This document shows, piece after piece, positions 18,706 to 29,507 of a stretch of DNA of 41,782 nt. Location: assembly GCA_015039365.1 (NCBI GenBank), contig WION01000463.1, positions 1-41,782 on the forward strand, given 5' to 3'. The DNA comes from Amanita rubescens. Taxonomy: Eukaryota > Basidiomycota > Agaricomycetes > Agaricales > Amanitaceae. A program made the position numbers and the translations under genes. Under the pieces are notes generated by a model that searched no databases, was not told where the DNA came from, and saw only the letters and a list, made by a program, of their open reading frames with translations. Within the stretch, counting starts at the first letter, position 1. The number at the start of each line of letters is the position of its first letter.

Positions 18706-19699
18706 CTACTGGTTTGCCTCTTGAGAAGTAACATAGCTCTTGATAGTCTCAACAATCCTCCCAAGAGCTGCCCAAGAATCATGTGAAGTAATATCCATAT
18801 TCCAACAATCTGGGCTGGCAGCTTTCAAAGAGTCTGCTGCAGCAACATCCAGTACAGGGTGACCATCCTCACTACCTTTGCCTTTCAAGGTATAATATGC
18901 CCTCCACTTTTTTCCAATTGCAGAAATGGCATACAAGTGGTCTGCAAACTGGTTGGTTGGCCCAACCACATCAAGGTGCTCAATGGCCTGGACAATGGCA
19001 GCACTACGTGTTGAGTCTGAACAGAAGTCCAAAGGAGGTGCAATCTCAACAAGCAACAGTGGGTGGTGAGAATACCTGATAATGAATGTGATAGTGGAGT
19101 CATCATCAGTTTCTGAGGAGTTGTCTGTTTCTTCAAAGTTTGGAATGGACCACTTGGGGCAGACATCATAGCCTTCAGTTGGGGGGAACCAATAGGATAA
19201 AATCTTGCCATAGAGGGGGAAAAACTTTGTTTCAATGTCTTCATCCTCAGCATTCAACTCAGGATCAGCAGCATCATTTAAAATGTACTGTGGGTAGTTG
19301 CCACCATGAAGGCGGAGGACTAAACAAAGTATCAGCATTAATCATACAGTATACTACTAGGGTACAGTAACTAACCTAGATGAAGGGTTGACTCCTTCCT
19401 GATGTTGTAATCTGAGAGGTGATGGACATCATTCAACTGTTTCCCAGCAAAAATGAGACCTAGAGTCAGGCTGCATTAGTGAAACAAGATAATGTGGAAA
19501 AGTGGGTAGGCAGACGCTGTTGATCTGTAGAGATGCTGCAATACAATGTAATGCACATTGGTTAACCAGCAACCAGGAGATCTCTGAAAACTCACCTTTC
19601 CCTAGCTTGAATCTTGATTTTAACATCAAGAATAGTGTCAGAGGGCTCAGTCTCAATAGTGATTGTCTTTCCAGTGAGTGTCTCCACGAAGATCTGCAT
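18706..19699 (-). CDS. Ubiquitin fused to an unrecognised 197-residue domain
   Basis: Four exons: 19596-19699, 19516-19535 (20-nt microexon), 19376-19459 and 18706-19319, with introns of 60, 56 and 56 nt, encode 273 residues. Residues 1-76 align with ubiquitin without gaps from [11 protein letters not shown] to LRLHGG. L8, I44, H68, V70, K11, K27, K29, K48, K63 and GG76 are kept. K6E, K33R, G35S and R74H differ. The extension starts NYPQY, is acidic, and contains [15 protein letters not shown] and [12 protein letters not shown], which resemble a PD-(D/E)xK-type fold in which the D and K positions would be N and A; this is tentative. It is not one of the known ribosomal ubiquitin fusions. Intron 2 has a weak donor (GTCTGC). 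The stop is about 160 bp from the hAT-like element. Confidence 0.85.
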
Positions 19700-19750
19700 C
19701 ACGATGGTGAGGGAAATCTGCAGGTGGTGAAACACGAATTACTAATATAA

Positions 19751-20455
19751 TTCAGCCTGACAAATAATGTCTGGTCGACTCCGCTGCCATCATGGACTGC
19801 TCGCCATCCTCCAACTTTACCTACCACTCAATGCCATCTTCAGTTCAAGCGGAGCCTTCCCATCTCCATCTCACACCCGCCAGAAGCGCAGCGCTCCCTC
19901 AGTTATCCTCGCAATTCACTACTAAGCAGCCAGCACGCTTCCTTGACCCTTGACCAAGAACCACGCATAAAATCAAAAAGAAAACGTAGAGAAAGACAGG
20001 ACACGGAGTCGATCAGCTTGAAGTTGTATCTGTCATCTACTCGCGGTCTGTTCGAAGGTCCCGACACGCCCAGTTTGCCGGTCACGAACGATGCTAAGAA
20101 TTTAGAACCCGAGGAGGAGGGGAAACCCAAGCCTCGGTTGCGACACAGTGAGGGTTTTCGACTCAATAGTCAATGCCTCTGTGTTGTAGTAGAGCCAATA
20201 TAAAAGAAAAGCCAACGACGAACGTGGACCGCCACCTGTGGCAGCTAATGAACCGGAGCGACAACCACTTTTCTTATCAGAAGAAGATTGAAGAGAAGGA
20301 TCAGCCTTCGGGCCTCAGGCGTCAAAGGGGACATGATGACATTTAGTCAACGGCTTCATGCAATGGTGGATTACACGACGGGTGTAGTAGATGATGGCGA
20401 AGACACAGAAGAAGATGTATTTCTAGGTGATGCAGACGATGCAAGGGAGTTTTAG
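19751..20455 (+). other. Possible unassigned gene or remnant
   Basis: A plus-strand frame is open from 19751 to a possible donor at about 20146 (CACA|GTGAGG), without an ATG. It encodes a basic segment (KSKRKRRERQ) and a Glu-rich end. After plausible acceptors near 20193-20211, three frames each hold only short stretches. The last one, ending at TAG 20453-20455, codes an acidic tail (DDGEDTEEDVFLGD). I could not join these into one protein and recognise no family. It may be a small gene with unusual introns, or a gene truncated by rearrangement. It converges on MEF2, 5 bp from its stop. Confidence 0.25.
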
Positions 20456-20460
20456 ATATT

Positions 20461-22925
20461 TTATGCTCGTCCAATCTCCTTCATAATCTCTATTCGTCGC
20501 TCTGGTGTCACTTCTCGGAAGCCTGCGTTCTGCATCTCAAAAACTCCATAACCACCGGAAAGAGCCCGCAAGCGAACTGAGTAATCTAGAAACCGACTCA
20601 ATGGCGCCAATGCATGGAGTGAGCGCTTGAGCTCAGGCATTGAATGCTTTCTAAGTGCGTTTGTGCGGGAAGGAGATAACCACGGTGGTGGCATATAGAC
20701 GTTCTGTTCGAAGGATTCCATGGCGTCGACGTCAGTTCCAATACTGAGATCTTGCACTTCGCCACCATGTTCCGTCAAGTCTTTAACAACTTTTCCCAAA
20801 CTACCTTCGTTGATGTTAACCTTGAGGAGTACATAGGGTTCGAGTATCGGGCCAGGACCTGCAGCACGAAGATGATCTCGCAATATGGCTGCGGTCGCTC
20901 CGGCAAGGAAGGATGGCGAAACTGAGGGCGGCAGTGTGTATCCTTTTACTTTTATCCGTAGGTTCGTCATGGGAAGGGAGGTGTGCGGTGAATTCGACAG
21001 GATACTCGAGATTCCTTGAGCTATGAAGGATTCGGGCGTCCCTGTGGCTGATTCTGGTGACAGCAGGGGCATTTCCCCACTGTCGAGTACGACGTTTCCG
21101 TCCCACATGGGATCTCCAATATCCTCAAGCGGATTAATGTCTAGGTCGACAGCGATCGAGATGCGTTTTCCTCCCGCATCGACTTGCCAAGCTGCGACGT
21201 CCCTCGAATTCTGTATGGCTCCCAATCCTTCTCGATAGCTAACACGACACTTTCCAAACTCAAAGCGTGCTTTCCATTCATTTCTGAGTCTGCCTTCGAT
21301 GATCTCCAAATGCAGGGCTCCAAGACCATGGACTACGAGTTGGCCTTCTTGGGTCTCGACTCGGACTGAAGGGTCGGTCCGGATCAATGCCTGCAGAGCC
21401 TCTTGGACTGGTTCCAGATCGGAATGCGATTGAGGAATGACTGAGGTTGAAATAACCGCTGGCGGAGGAATTATGTCGCGCATCAGTGATCGACGATCAG
21501 CGTGCCCGCCAACTGATACCAACGTATCGCCAGTTCGCGTGTGCTTTAGGCCTAAAATAACGCCCACAGAACCGAAAGAGAGCTCGTCCACCTCCTCGGC
21601 ATTAGACGCATAAAGCAGAATTATCTTTGAGACCTTCTCGCGTTGATTCCTGTTCCTGTTAAAAATAGTAGATTGACGTGTCAATTTACCTACTAGCATG
21701 AGCACAAAGGATACGCAATGAGGCTAGAACTGACCGGAATAGACACGGACAAAGGTCATCCATCCACGTTTGCTGTCCCATGTCACTTTCCATGCAAGCA
21801 TTCCGAGAGGGGGGTTCCGACTTTGTGGTTCAATGGATACATCGAGGGGGCTTGCGAGTAGTTCGCCGGCATAATCCAAGAGGAGTTCGGTTCCAATATG
21901 TTTTATAGCAGATCCACACAAAACAGGTACAATGGCGGTGCTTAGAGTAGCTTGACGAAGGCAGCGCTTAATGAGAGTACTTGAGATGTCCAGATACGCA
22001 TCAGCGTTCGAGGGCCGATTGAGCAATGCCTCCAGTAGTTCGTCAGAGGACATGGACAAGTTGTCCAACAACTGGGTACGGGATTCAAATAAATGGGGAA
22101 GAATGGGGTGATCTTTTGAGATAAAATCTAGGCGTTGCAAATCTTGTGGCGTCTCGGGCAGAGCATAAATTGCATGATCATCACCATTCCATTTCCAAAC
22201 CTTCCAGTTGACAAGGTCAACTAACCCTTGCAGGCCAGGCTCAGCGCGGGTATAGTCAGTAGGGTCAAAAGACGAGATGGGTAAAGTGAGAGTCAAGGGG
22301 TGCGAGTGAAGTCGGTGTCGGAGAATGGACGACATTGATGCATGGACCGATGCACCTGGGCGATCTAACTTATTGAGAAAAATAATTCTGGATGTCACTG
22401 CATACCTACGAGTGTCATTAACAGGCCGGAAAAAAGAGTTGACGGTCGAAAACTAACCGGTCTAACTGTCTCCAAACGCCCATGGTTTGTGGCTCCACGC
22501 CCTCGACAGAATCCATAAGTAGGACAGCGCCATCGACAACGCGACTGGCACCCTCAACCTCCATGCCGAAATCAGCATGTCCAGGTGTGTCTATTAGATT
22601 GAACAACCACTTTCTCCAATGCACAGGTATGCTAGCGGATTGGATGGTTATTCCACGTTCCCTTTCTTCGGGTAAGAAGTCCGTCGTTGTGCTACCCGTA
22701 TCAACCGAGCCAGCGACCGAGAGATAGGACGACCTGAGAAGAATGGACTCTGTCATTGTTGTCTTGCCTGAGTCTGCAGGGACGGTGAGCGAGCTGTCGA
22801 AGAGCCGAGTGTAGAGGCGGACCAATATGAGCTACGACTGCAAGGTTGCGAATTAATGAAGGATCATGAGCGGCATTGGTGGAATACCGGCGCGCAGACT
22901 TTAGTATAAGTTGACGTCGTAGCAT
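20461..22925 (-). CDS. MEF2: Mitochondrial elongation factor G2 / ribosome-releasing factor 2
   Basis: Four exons (22823-22925, 22458-22773, 21735-22405, 20461-21689; introns 49, 52 and 45 nt) encode 772 residues, the usual length for EF-G2mt. The start MLRRQLILKSARRYST looks like a mitochondrial targeting peptide. G-domain motifs are visible: HIDSGKTT, the switch I motif ERERGITI, DTPGH and NKLDRPGA. Domains II to V follow to RIEIMKEIGRA. The family releases ribosomal subunits with the mitochondrial recycling factor during ribosome recycling, and the TDFLPEERERGITIQSA segment fits EF-G2 rather than EF-G1. Intron 1 has a weak GTCCGC donor. The start codon is only 21 bp from that of STE14. Confidence 0.92.
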
Positions 22926-22946
22926 GAGATAAAAATAAACTCTACA
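22926..22946. promoter_or_regulatory. 21-bp gap between divergent MEF2 and STE14 start codons
   Basis: Only 21 AT-rich bases (around GATAAAAATAAAC) separate the two ATGs, so each promoter and 5' leader must overlap the coding region of the other gene, or leaders are extremely short. Confidence 0.6.
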
Positions 22947-23919
22947 ATGGAACGGCAACAGCAAACATTATCATCTCACCCACTTCGAACAATTCCCATT
23001 CCCTCTACAACTCAGCCTCATGAAAATATACCCAATACCCCACTCGCAGTTGCAACTATTGCATTTCTTCTGGGAGCAGTGTGCGCCCTGGGTTTCCTGA
23101 CCTTCGTCGTCGGGGGATTCCCGTCATATTGGTGGTCGACATATCAACTAGGTTTCTTCGTTGCTGCTTGGGCTGCCTTCCATTGGGCAGAGTTTGCTGT
23201 CACCGCCGGCTGGAATCTGGAGAAATGCAGCGTCGATTGTACGTTACCTTCACCTTTAACGTTCCTCTCCCTGCCTGAAAAGCGCACTCTCAAGCATTTC
23301 TCCTGGACAATGGCGCCACGTATCACATTGCAAATGGATCTGCCTTGGTGGAATACCTAGTGACACTGTACTTTTGGCCAAACTCCAAATCAACTAAATT
23401 CGTCAGCGCTATCGGTGAGAATGACCGTAACCAAGGTGGTTTTGGACCTACGAATATAATTTAGGTGTTTTAATGGTTTTAATCGGTCAAGCACTGCGAT
23501 CTGCCGCGATGATTCATGCAACTACTAATTTTTCCCATTTAGTCGCAATGCATAAGCGCGAGTCGCACAAACTTGTTACGGATGGTGTATACGCGTAAGC
23601 ATCAATTTGTGGTCATGAGAGACGTCGTTGGCTTAGTTGTATCAGATGGTTTCGGCATCCCTCATATGCTGGTTTTTTCTACTGGGCGCTGGGGACGCAA
23701 CTCGTTCTTCAAAATCCCTTCAGTTTCGTACTATTCTTTGTTCTCCTCTGGCGATTCTTTTACTACAGGACTCGAGGTTTGCTTTTATTCCCCTTCTCTT
23801 GCTGTGGCAGAGCTAACCCTGTTGCAATAGATGAAGAAAAATCCCTCGTTACTTTCTTCGGTGATGAATATGTTCGATACCGTCATCGTGTTGGAACTAG
23901 AATACCGTTTATCCCCTGA
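22947..23919 (+). CDS. STE14: Protein-S-isoprenylcysteine O-methyltransferase (Ste14/ICMT)
   Basis: Five exons (22947-23238, 23295-23414, 23465-23594, 23646-23776, 23831-23919; introns 50-56 nt) encode 253 residues, close to yeast Ste14. It methylates the C-terminal prenylcysteine of CaaX proteins (Ras, a-factor-type pheromones) in the ER membrane using S-adenosylmethionine. Several hydrophobic segments are evident (residues about 32-55, 58-80 and a pair near 170-195). The family signature GVYAWFRHPSYAGFFYW spans the exon 3-4 junction, and the C-terminal EEKSLVTFFGDEYVRYRHR motif is complete. All phases close. In basidiomycetes the enzyme is needed for mating pheromone maturation. Confidence 0.93.
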
Positions 23920-24004
23920 ACCATAGGCTTACACTCGTAGGCACGATATAATGCGTAGAATATCTCAAGGATGCAATATGTGAGAGAGTATTAACATTGC
24001 GAAA

Positions 24005-24734
24005 TTAATTGTCTGCCAAAATCGTGCCTCGGTCTGATACATAAATACCATCCAAGAACTTGCGAATGTCCTTGTTCCGCACACGGCAGATTCCATGGAT
24101 TGATGCAGCTGATTGACATGGTCAGAAAATATCCGCGCTCAATCGAGTCTTAGGCACTTACCAGACTGTGAGACATTGTCAATATCGTTACCCTCCAGGA
24201 TCAGTTCATCTTTTTGCGCTTTGGACTCTATAACCGTGACGCCGCCAAGCATGTCCACGTGTCGGACAGTCTGCAAAACGATCTTCACGATATTGCCGAA
24301 ACTACAATGTGCGACCCTACCTTTTCGCCAAGGAAATTACGGATTTCTAGCGCATTTCCATCATTCTGGATGATACAATTGATAGGGAAGTGTGCATATA
24401 CTGCACGCATTTTGTACTGGAAACCCTGTGGAAAGATAGTTGAGGATAACGTATTTCATGCATGCGACCGAAAAACCTTCGTGACGCCAGTGATCATGTT
24501 GTTGATCAAGCTGCGAATAGTGTTCAAGCATGCAACATGTTTTCTGCCCCCTTGCCACACCGCCAGAGATACTTTTGAGGCTTTCCCTTTCACCACCTGG
24601 ATGTCCATGTTAACATGACGAACGTTTTTTGTTAACGTTCCACGGGGGCCTTTAACAGTGATGAGGCGAGCTTTGATGGTGACTTCTACCCCTTCTGGGA
24701 TATCGAGTTCTTCGGTCTTCAAAACGTCCCGCAT
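24005..24734 (-). CDS. RPL9: 60S ribosomal protein L9 (uL6)
   Basis: Four exons (24477-24734, 24321-24425, 24162-24270, 24005-24108; introns 50-53 nt) encode 191 residues, the same length as yeast Rpl9. It starts [15 protein letters not shown] and includes [30 protein letters not shown] and the C-terminal [16 protein letters not shown], all standard uL6 blocks near the ribosomal stalk base. A branch-like GCTGAC and an ACATAG just before the ATG suggest a 5' leader intron as well. The first intron has a poor donor (GTTTTT). Confidence 0.95.
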
Positions 24735-25412
24735 ACTATGTACATGATGTCAGCCTTGTCATCTAGGTGCATCGAGTGCCATCCATCGCCTCCGGCCTGA
24801 AATTTCTATGGCTTCCAACTCGGGAAGGCCGTAGAGTCTCGCGGATAGCGAGCGCATGTCCTCATAGAGCCTGTACTCACGTTGTGCTTGAGTTTAGGTG
24901 GGTATACCGTGTACGGAGGTCAGATAGTCACTATGCAGTGCTCGGATGCTGACATAAGCCGAAAACGTCCAAGTCCTGACCGTTACTTTTTAATGCAGAA
25001 AATAATCAGCTCTATTGCTATTGATCAAGAAAAATCGTCTATCATGGAATTTGTTTCTAAATCTTCCGGGAACTGTTGAACACAAGTCTTATGAACAACA
25101 CCGCAGTGCAATCTTGCGAGCGCCGCGCGGCAAGCCGGAGTTTGAAAACGAATGAGTTGTTACGTGTTACACCATGGTCCGTTGGAACTGTGACTCTTTC
25201 TTCTACCACCATCATCGTGTCGTTCGTCCTCTCTATCTGTGGCAGACTGTGTGAAACTGTTTGTTTGAGAATTTGCACGGATCCATCGGTCGCACATCGC
25301 TCCCTACAGTGTTATTCATCTGGCAATTTCTCCTTTGACTTTTAACATTTTGCTTTGGTGAGACTTCTCATTGCCAACAGTTTCTTGCTTCGTGCGGAGT
25401 TTTGTGGTCGCA
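24735..25412. promoter_or_regulatory. Shared promoter region of RPL9 and PCF11
   Basis: 678 bp between the divergent starts, the largest gap on the right side. No further gene is convincing. Part is probably the 5' leader and leader intron of RPL9. No binding site could be assigned with confidence. Confidence 0.45.
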
Positions 25413-27788
25413 ATGTCCATCTATCCTCAGAGTTATCCCGGTCAGCCATCGTATAGCGCAGCCAGCTATACCCACCCATCCATGCAGGGTGGCTACCCAT
25501 ACCCTTACATGCAACCCAATGTACCTATTCACCCCCCGCCGCCGCCACCAGGAGTATATCACTACCTAGATCCGGCCGGTTTCCGCAGGGAGTTTACAAC
25601 ACGTCTTTCAGAACTGCAGGTCAACTCACGGCCCATAATTCAAAACTTATCGATGCTTGCTCAAGACTACTCCCGATTTGCAGAAATCGTTGCGCAATGT
25701 TTAGAAGAACACATTCGCAGGGTGAGTTTCATTCTATTTAGACACGATGAAACCCGAGTGCTTTCATATCGTATTGCCATCATTACTCGTCGTCTTGTGT
25801 ATTGTACTTAGATGACTGTTGTGATTTCGGTTGAGCTCAGTAACATTAAGAGATGGCCTTCAATGTGCCTTCTTAAGAGCCCTTCTTCTACGCTTTTCAT
25901 TTCCACAGTTCGTCCCGCGGATTGCTGACTAATCATTTCCTTTTTTGTTCTCCTTCCAGGTACCGCCGTGGATGAAATTACCCGCGTTCTATCTCCTCGA
26001 CGCAATATCGAAAAACGTCTATGAGCCTTACTCTCGCCATTTCGCCTCATTTGTCATCCCGTTATTCCTCGAAGCATATGGACAAGTCGATGAGGTTACT
26101 CGTAACAAGATGGAGGAAATGTTATTTACTTGGCGAACAGGGTCACCGACAGGGAAGGAACTATTCGGAGTTGCCCCTCAAATAGCTATCGAGCGTGGTG
26201 TTTGGGGTGATGGTTCCAGTCGGGTCACGAAAGCTCAAGTATTAAGCGAGCTCGAGTATACTCTTGGCCAGAAGGAACGCGCGCTACAGGCAAACCCCTA
26301 CGATACTTTGTCCCAAAATCACGTAAATGTTCTTCATCAGGTCAGTAGTGAACTTATTTGTTTCGTGCATAATAATAACAGTTCATTAGTTGCGGCGATT
26401 AGTAGAAGCAGGCGTATCTCAAGAGGAACTTCAGCAGATCCTAGGTCAACTGCGTTCTCTGGTGCGCCAAGTCCCACCTTCCACATCAACATCACCTCCG
26501 TCTGCAGCAACGTGGCCCACACAAACGCCGTACCCGACGTCTTTGCCAACTGTATCCTATCCACCCCCGTCGTCAACGTCCTCGGCAGTACGATCATATG
26601 CGAAGACACCCTATCCAAATGGACACCTCGTCAAGTCCGAAGTAGGTAGCTCTCAAGCTTCAGCTTCAACCTCCGCATTGCCGCCGGCTATCTCTTCGAA
26701 TAACATTGCAAATCTCCTGTCTACTCTTCTCAAGGCAGGTGTAGTATCGGCATCTGCAACTCCAGAAGCCGCTGGAATCTTGACGAAGGACGAGGAGAAG
26801 GACTCACAAAGCACCCTAACAGTTGATCAGGAAAGAGAATCGTCAAGAGGTTACAGAAAGTTCATTTTAAGTCAGAAAGTACAATTAATTAGCTTGGATA
26901 TCACAAGGTACGTGATGATGATTGGTTATATGATCATACTAACAGATCTTCTCTGGCAGGAAACGGTCTAATATTGCGGAATTTCTGTATGGTCAATCAA
27001 CGACACGATGTAAACAATGTGGTGTTCGATTCGCTGACACCACCGCCGGAAAGAAAAATATGGATGATCATTTAGATATGCACTTTAGACAGAATCGTAA
27101 GGCGACTCAGAACGTCGGCCGCGGTCATAGCCGCAGTTGGTTTATTAGTATCGAAGTGAGTCATTATTTTCAAGGGTTTGGACCTGCGCTAATCTGTCAC
27201 TAGGATTGGTTGCATGATTCATCGAGAGATAGTAAAGGAAAGGGCCGTGATGATGGCTCTAAGCCATATAATGCTAGAGCTGTTGCTGCTGAAGAAGTAG
27301 CAAAGCGTGACGCTGAGTTGCAAGCCCAATATGTTGTTGTCCCTCCTGGTGACGAAGCGAAATCATTATCATGTCCGATTTGTAAAGAGCTTCTGAAGTC
27401 GGAGTTTCTCGAAGAAGACGAAGATTGGGTATGGAAGAATGCTATCAAAAAAGAGGACAAGGTAAGTAATGATCTGAATGTATTCGACATGTGCTAACGT
27501 TGCGCGTCTTAGGTTTACCATGCAACATGCTATGCGGAAGCCACGGCGGTAAAGTCGAGCTACGCTGTGCGATTGTTGTTTGGGAGTCGTTCTGGGACAC
27601 CTGAGACCCAGTCGTCTCGTGCCACACCGCCACCGACAGAATCTAACGTATCGAAGTCGAAGTCACCATTAATGTCACCATTTCATGAGTCAAAACTTGC
27701 AGGGACCAAACGTAAGGTTGAAAGCGACGACAATTTAGTTGGTGGCGATGGTACACCGCCGTCTAAAAAGGCGGCGTTATCCAGCTAA
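25413..27788 (+). CDS. PCF11: mRNA 3' end processing factor Pcf11
   Basis: Six exons (25413-25721, 25960-26340, 26390-26907, 26960-27155, 27204-27461, 27513-27788) encode 645 residues. After a Pro/Tyr/Gln-rich N-terminus, residues about 50-190 form a CID domain (FTTRLSELQVNSRPIIQNLSMLAQDY, LPAFYLLDAISKNV) that binds the RNA polymerase II C-terminal domain. The C-terminal half has two zinc-binding motifs, CKQCGVRF with the following H-x3-H, and CPICKE with the later H-x3-C. These flank the Clp1-binding region typical of Pcf11. It works in cleavage factor IA for polyadenylation and termination. Intron 1 is 238 nt, long for this locus; the others are 48-52 nt. Confidence 0.93.
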
Positions 27789-27994
27789 AGGCTGGACCAG
27801 TCCCATCCATGGGTGACATAGACATTGCATTTTCCATTATCCCTCACTAGCAATTGTATATTTCAGGCAATAATCAATAGAACTAGAACTTGGATGAAAT
27901 GTCTGATATATGAGTACACCTAATAAGAATGTGATTTTGACGTCAGAACTTGTCGTTAAGGATCTATGAATTAGTCATATCCGCTCAATTGCAA

Positions 27995-29465
27995 ATGATC
28001 GTGAACCATTCTTTGTTCTCCTTTTCCATGAGCAACGTTTCAAACGGTAAGCTACTCTGCTTTGCGAGAACCGACTTCGAGTTCATATCTTGAAAGCTAC
28101 GAACTATGAACGAACGTACTTGCACTCGACCTTACAGAGGATTGACGAGCTTATCAACGAAGATGTGGAAATGAGCGTGAGCCATCGATTTCATTGACAA
28201 AAGGGTATCATAAACAGACGCTGTGCTTGTGTAGGACGTCGTATCAACAATATACATTGTCATAGACACGAACATTTTGTTACATCAGTTCGATGTAATG
28301 GTACAATTTGTATCGGATGTCGAAAAACAGGCTCTGCCTGTTACTATCGTCATACCGGGCGTAGTCATCTACGAGTTGGATGGGTGAAACGTCCCGTTAA
28401 TCTGACGCTATGGAAGCTGACGCGCGATAGGCAAAAGAATAGGGATGGATTGGCGTGGTTTTCCAGGAGAGCATCTGCCTGGTTGTTGAAAAAGATTAAG
28501 GAAAGGAAAGCGGTCAGAGGTCAAGCAAACGAAGAGACTTGTAAGCAGTCCGGTAACTGGAGAATTCGAGGACCGGATGAGGCAAGTTTGACTGGATTAT
28601 CCAGTAATGGGTGATAACTGGTTGCCAACAGAAACACGAAGAGAACGATAGTTCGATCTTAGATTGCTGCTTATACTTCGGCCGCAGTCGACTGACATAT
28701 CTGTGCAGCGCTGACAAGAATCTGTGCCTCCAATGCATACCAAATGGTGCGTAATCGAACCTGAGGGACATAATTATGAGTGTTTCAGCTTTCGGAATAG
28801 GTATCCCCACCATCGTCCCCACACGGCGATGGGATAGCCGTGCGATTGCTTCTGAAATCTACGGAGCAAGCCCAGTCAACCTTCGCAAGTTTGGGGCATA
28901 CCGCGCAAGTTATAAAGATCCTACGAGCGGGTCGATTAAGATAGTGAGCGAGGAAGCAGACCATGAAATGGGCGACGATAGTATGATGATTGATGATGAC
29001 TATTACATGCCTGAAATTCTTCGGCCGAGCCATGCACTGGATCTACTGCACGAGCAGGTCGTGGAACACTTCAGTCGGTTGCTGACCGAGCTTGCAGGGA
29101 AAGCTGGTGCGGCGGAGTTGTGCAGAGGAGAAAACGTATCTGCATCTGTGCATGCACCTGTGTGGAAGCTGGGGAGCCGGGTGTATACGGAGTGGGACGC
29201 GGGAGAGTGCCTGGAGTACCTGAATGACAAGCGACGGGTAGAGGGGACGAGTCCGCGGTTAGAGGTTTTCCTGAGCCTGCCGTACAGGAGACGGGGAGCA
29301 CGGCGAGGGCAGGACTGGTCGCGGAGGGACTGGGAGGTTGCAGTGAGGAGTTTGGATACGGTAGGGCGAGTTTGGGACGAGCAGGCGATCAGAGAGTCGG
29401 TGCGAGTTCTGCAGCCACATCTCGCTGCCGTCTTCGCGCTGCAACTGCGGCCAACCGGCATCTGA
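27995..29465 (+). CDS. SWT1: Swt1-type PIN-domain endoribonuclease
   Basis: Six exons (27995-28046, 28097-28176, 28235-28383, 28431-28581, 28632-28746, 28789-29465) encode 407 residues. The PIN domain runs from IYIVIDTNILLHQFD through IPGVVIYELDGQKNRDG to NDSSILDC, with the acidic residues D, E and D in place. Swt1 cleaves unspliced or defective mRNA at the nuclear pore. The C-terminal region (RRDWEVAVRSLDTVGRVWDEQAIRESV) matches the family's helical domain. Intron 4 begins GCAAGT, a GC-AG intron. The first two exons are short and the true start could lie further upstream, so the N-terminus is the least certain part. The stop is 42 bp from the next start. Confidence 0.85.
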
Positions 29466-29507
29466 ATTAGCCGACATCTGAATTAGGCAATTCCTTTTCA
29501 TACCCTC

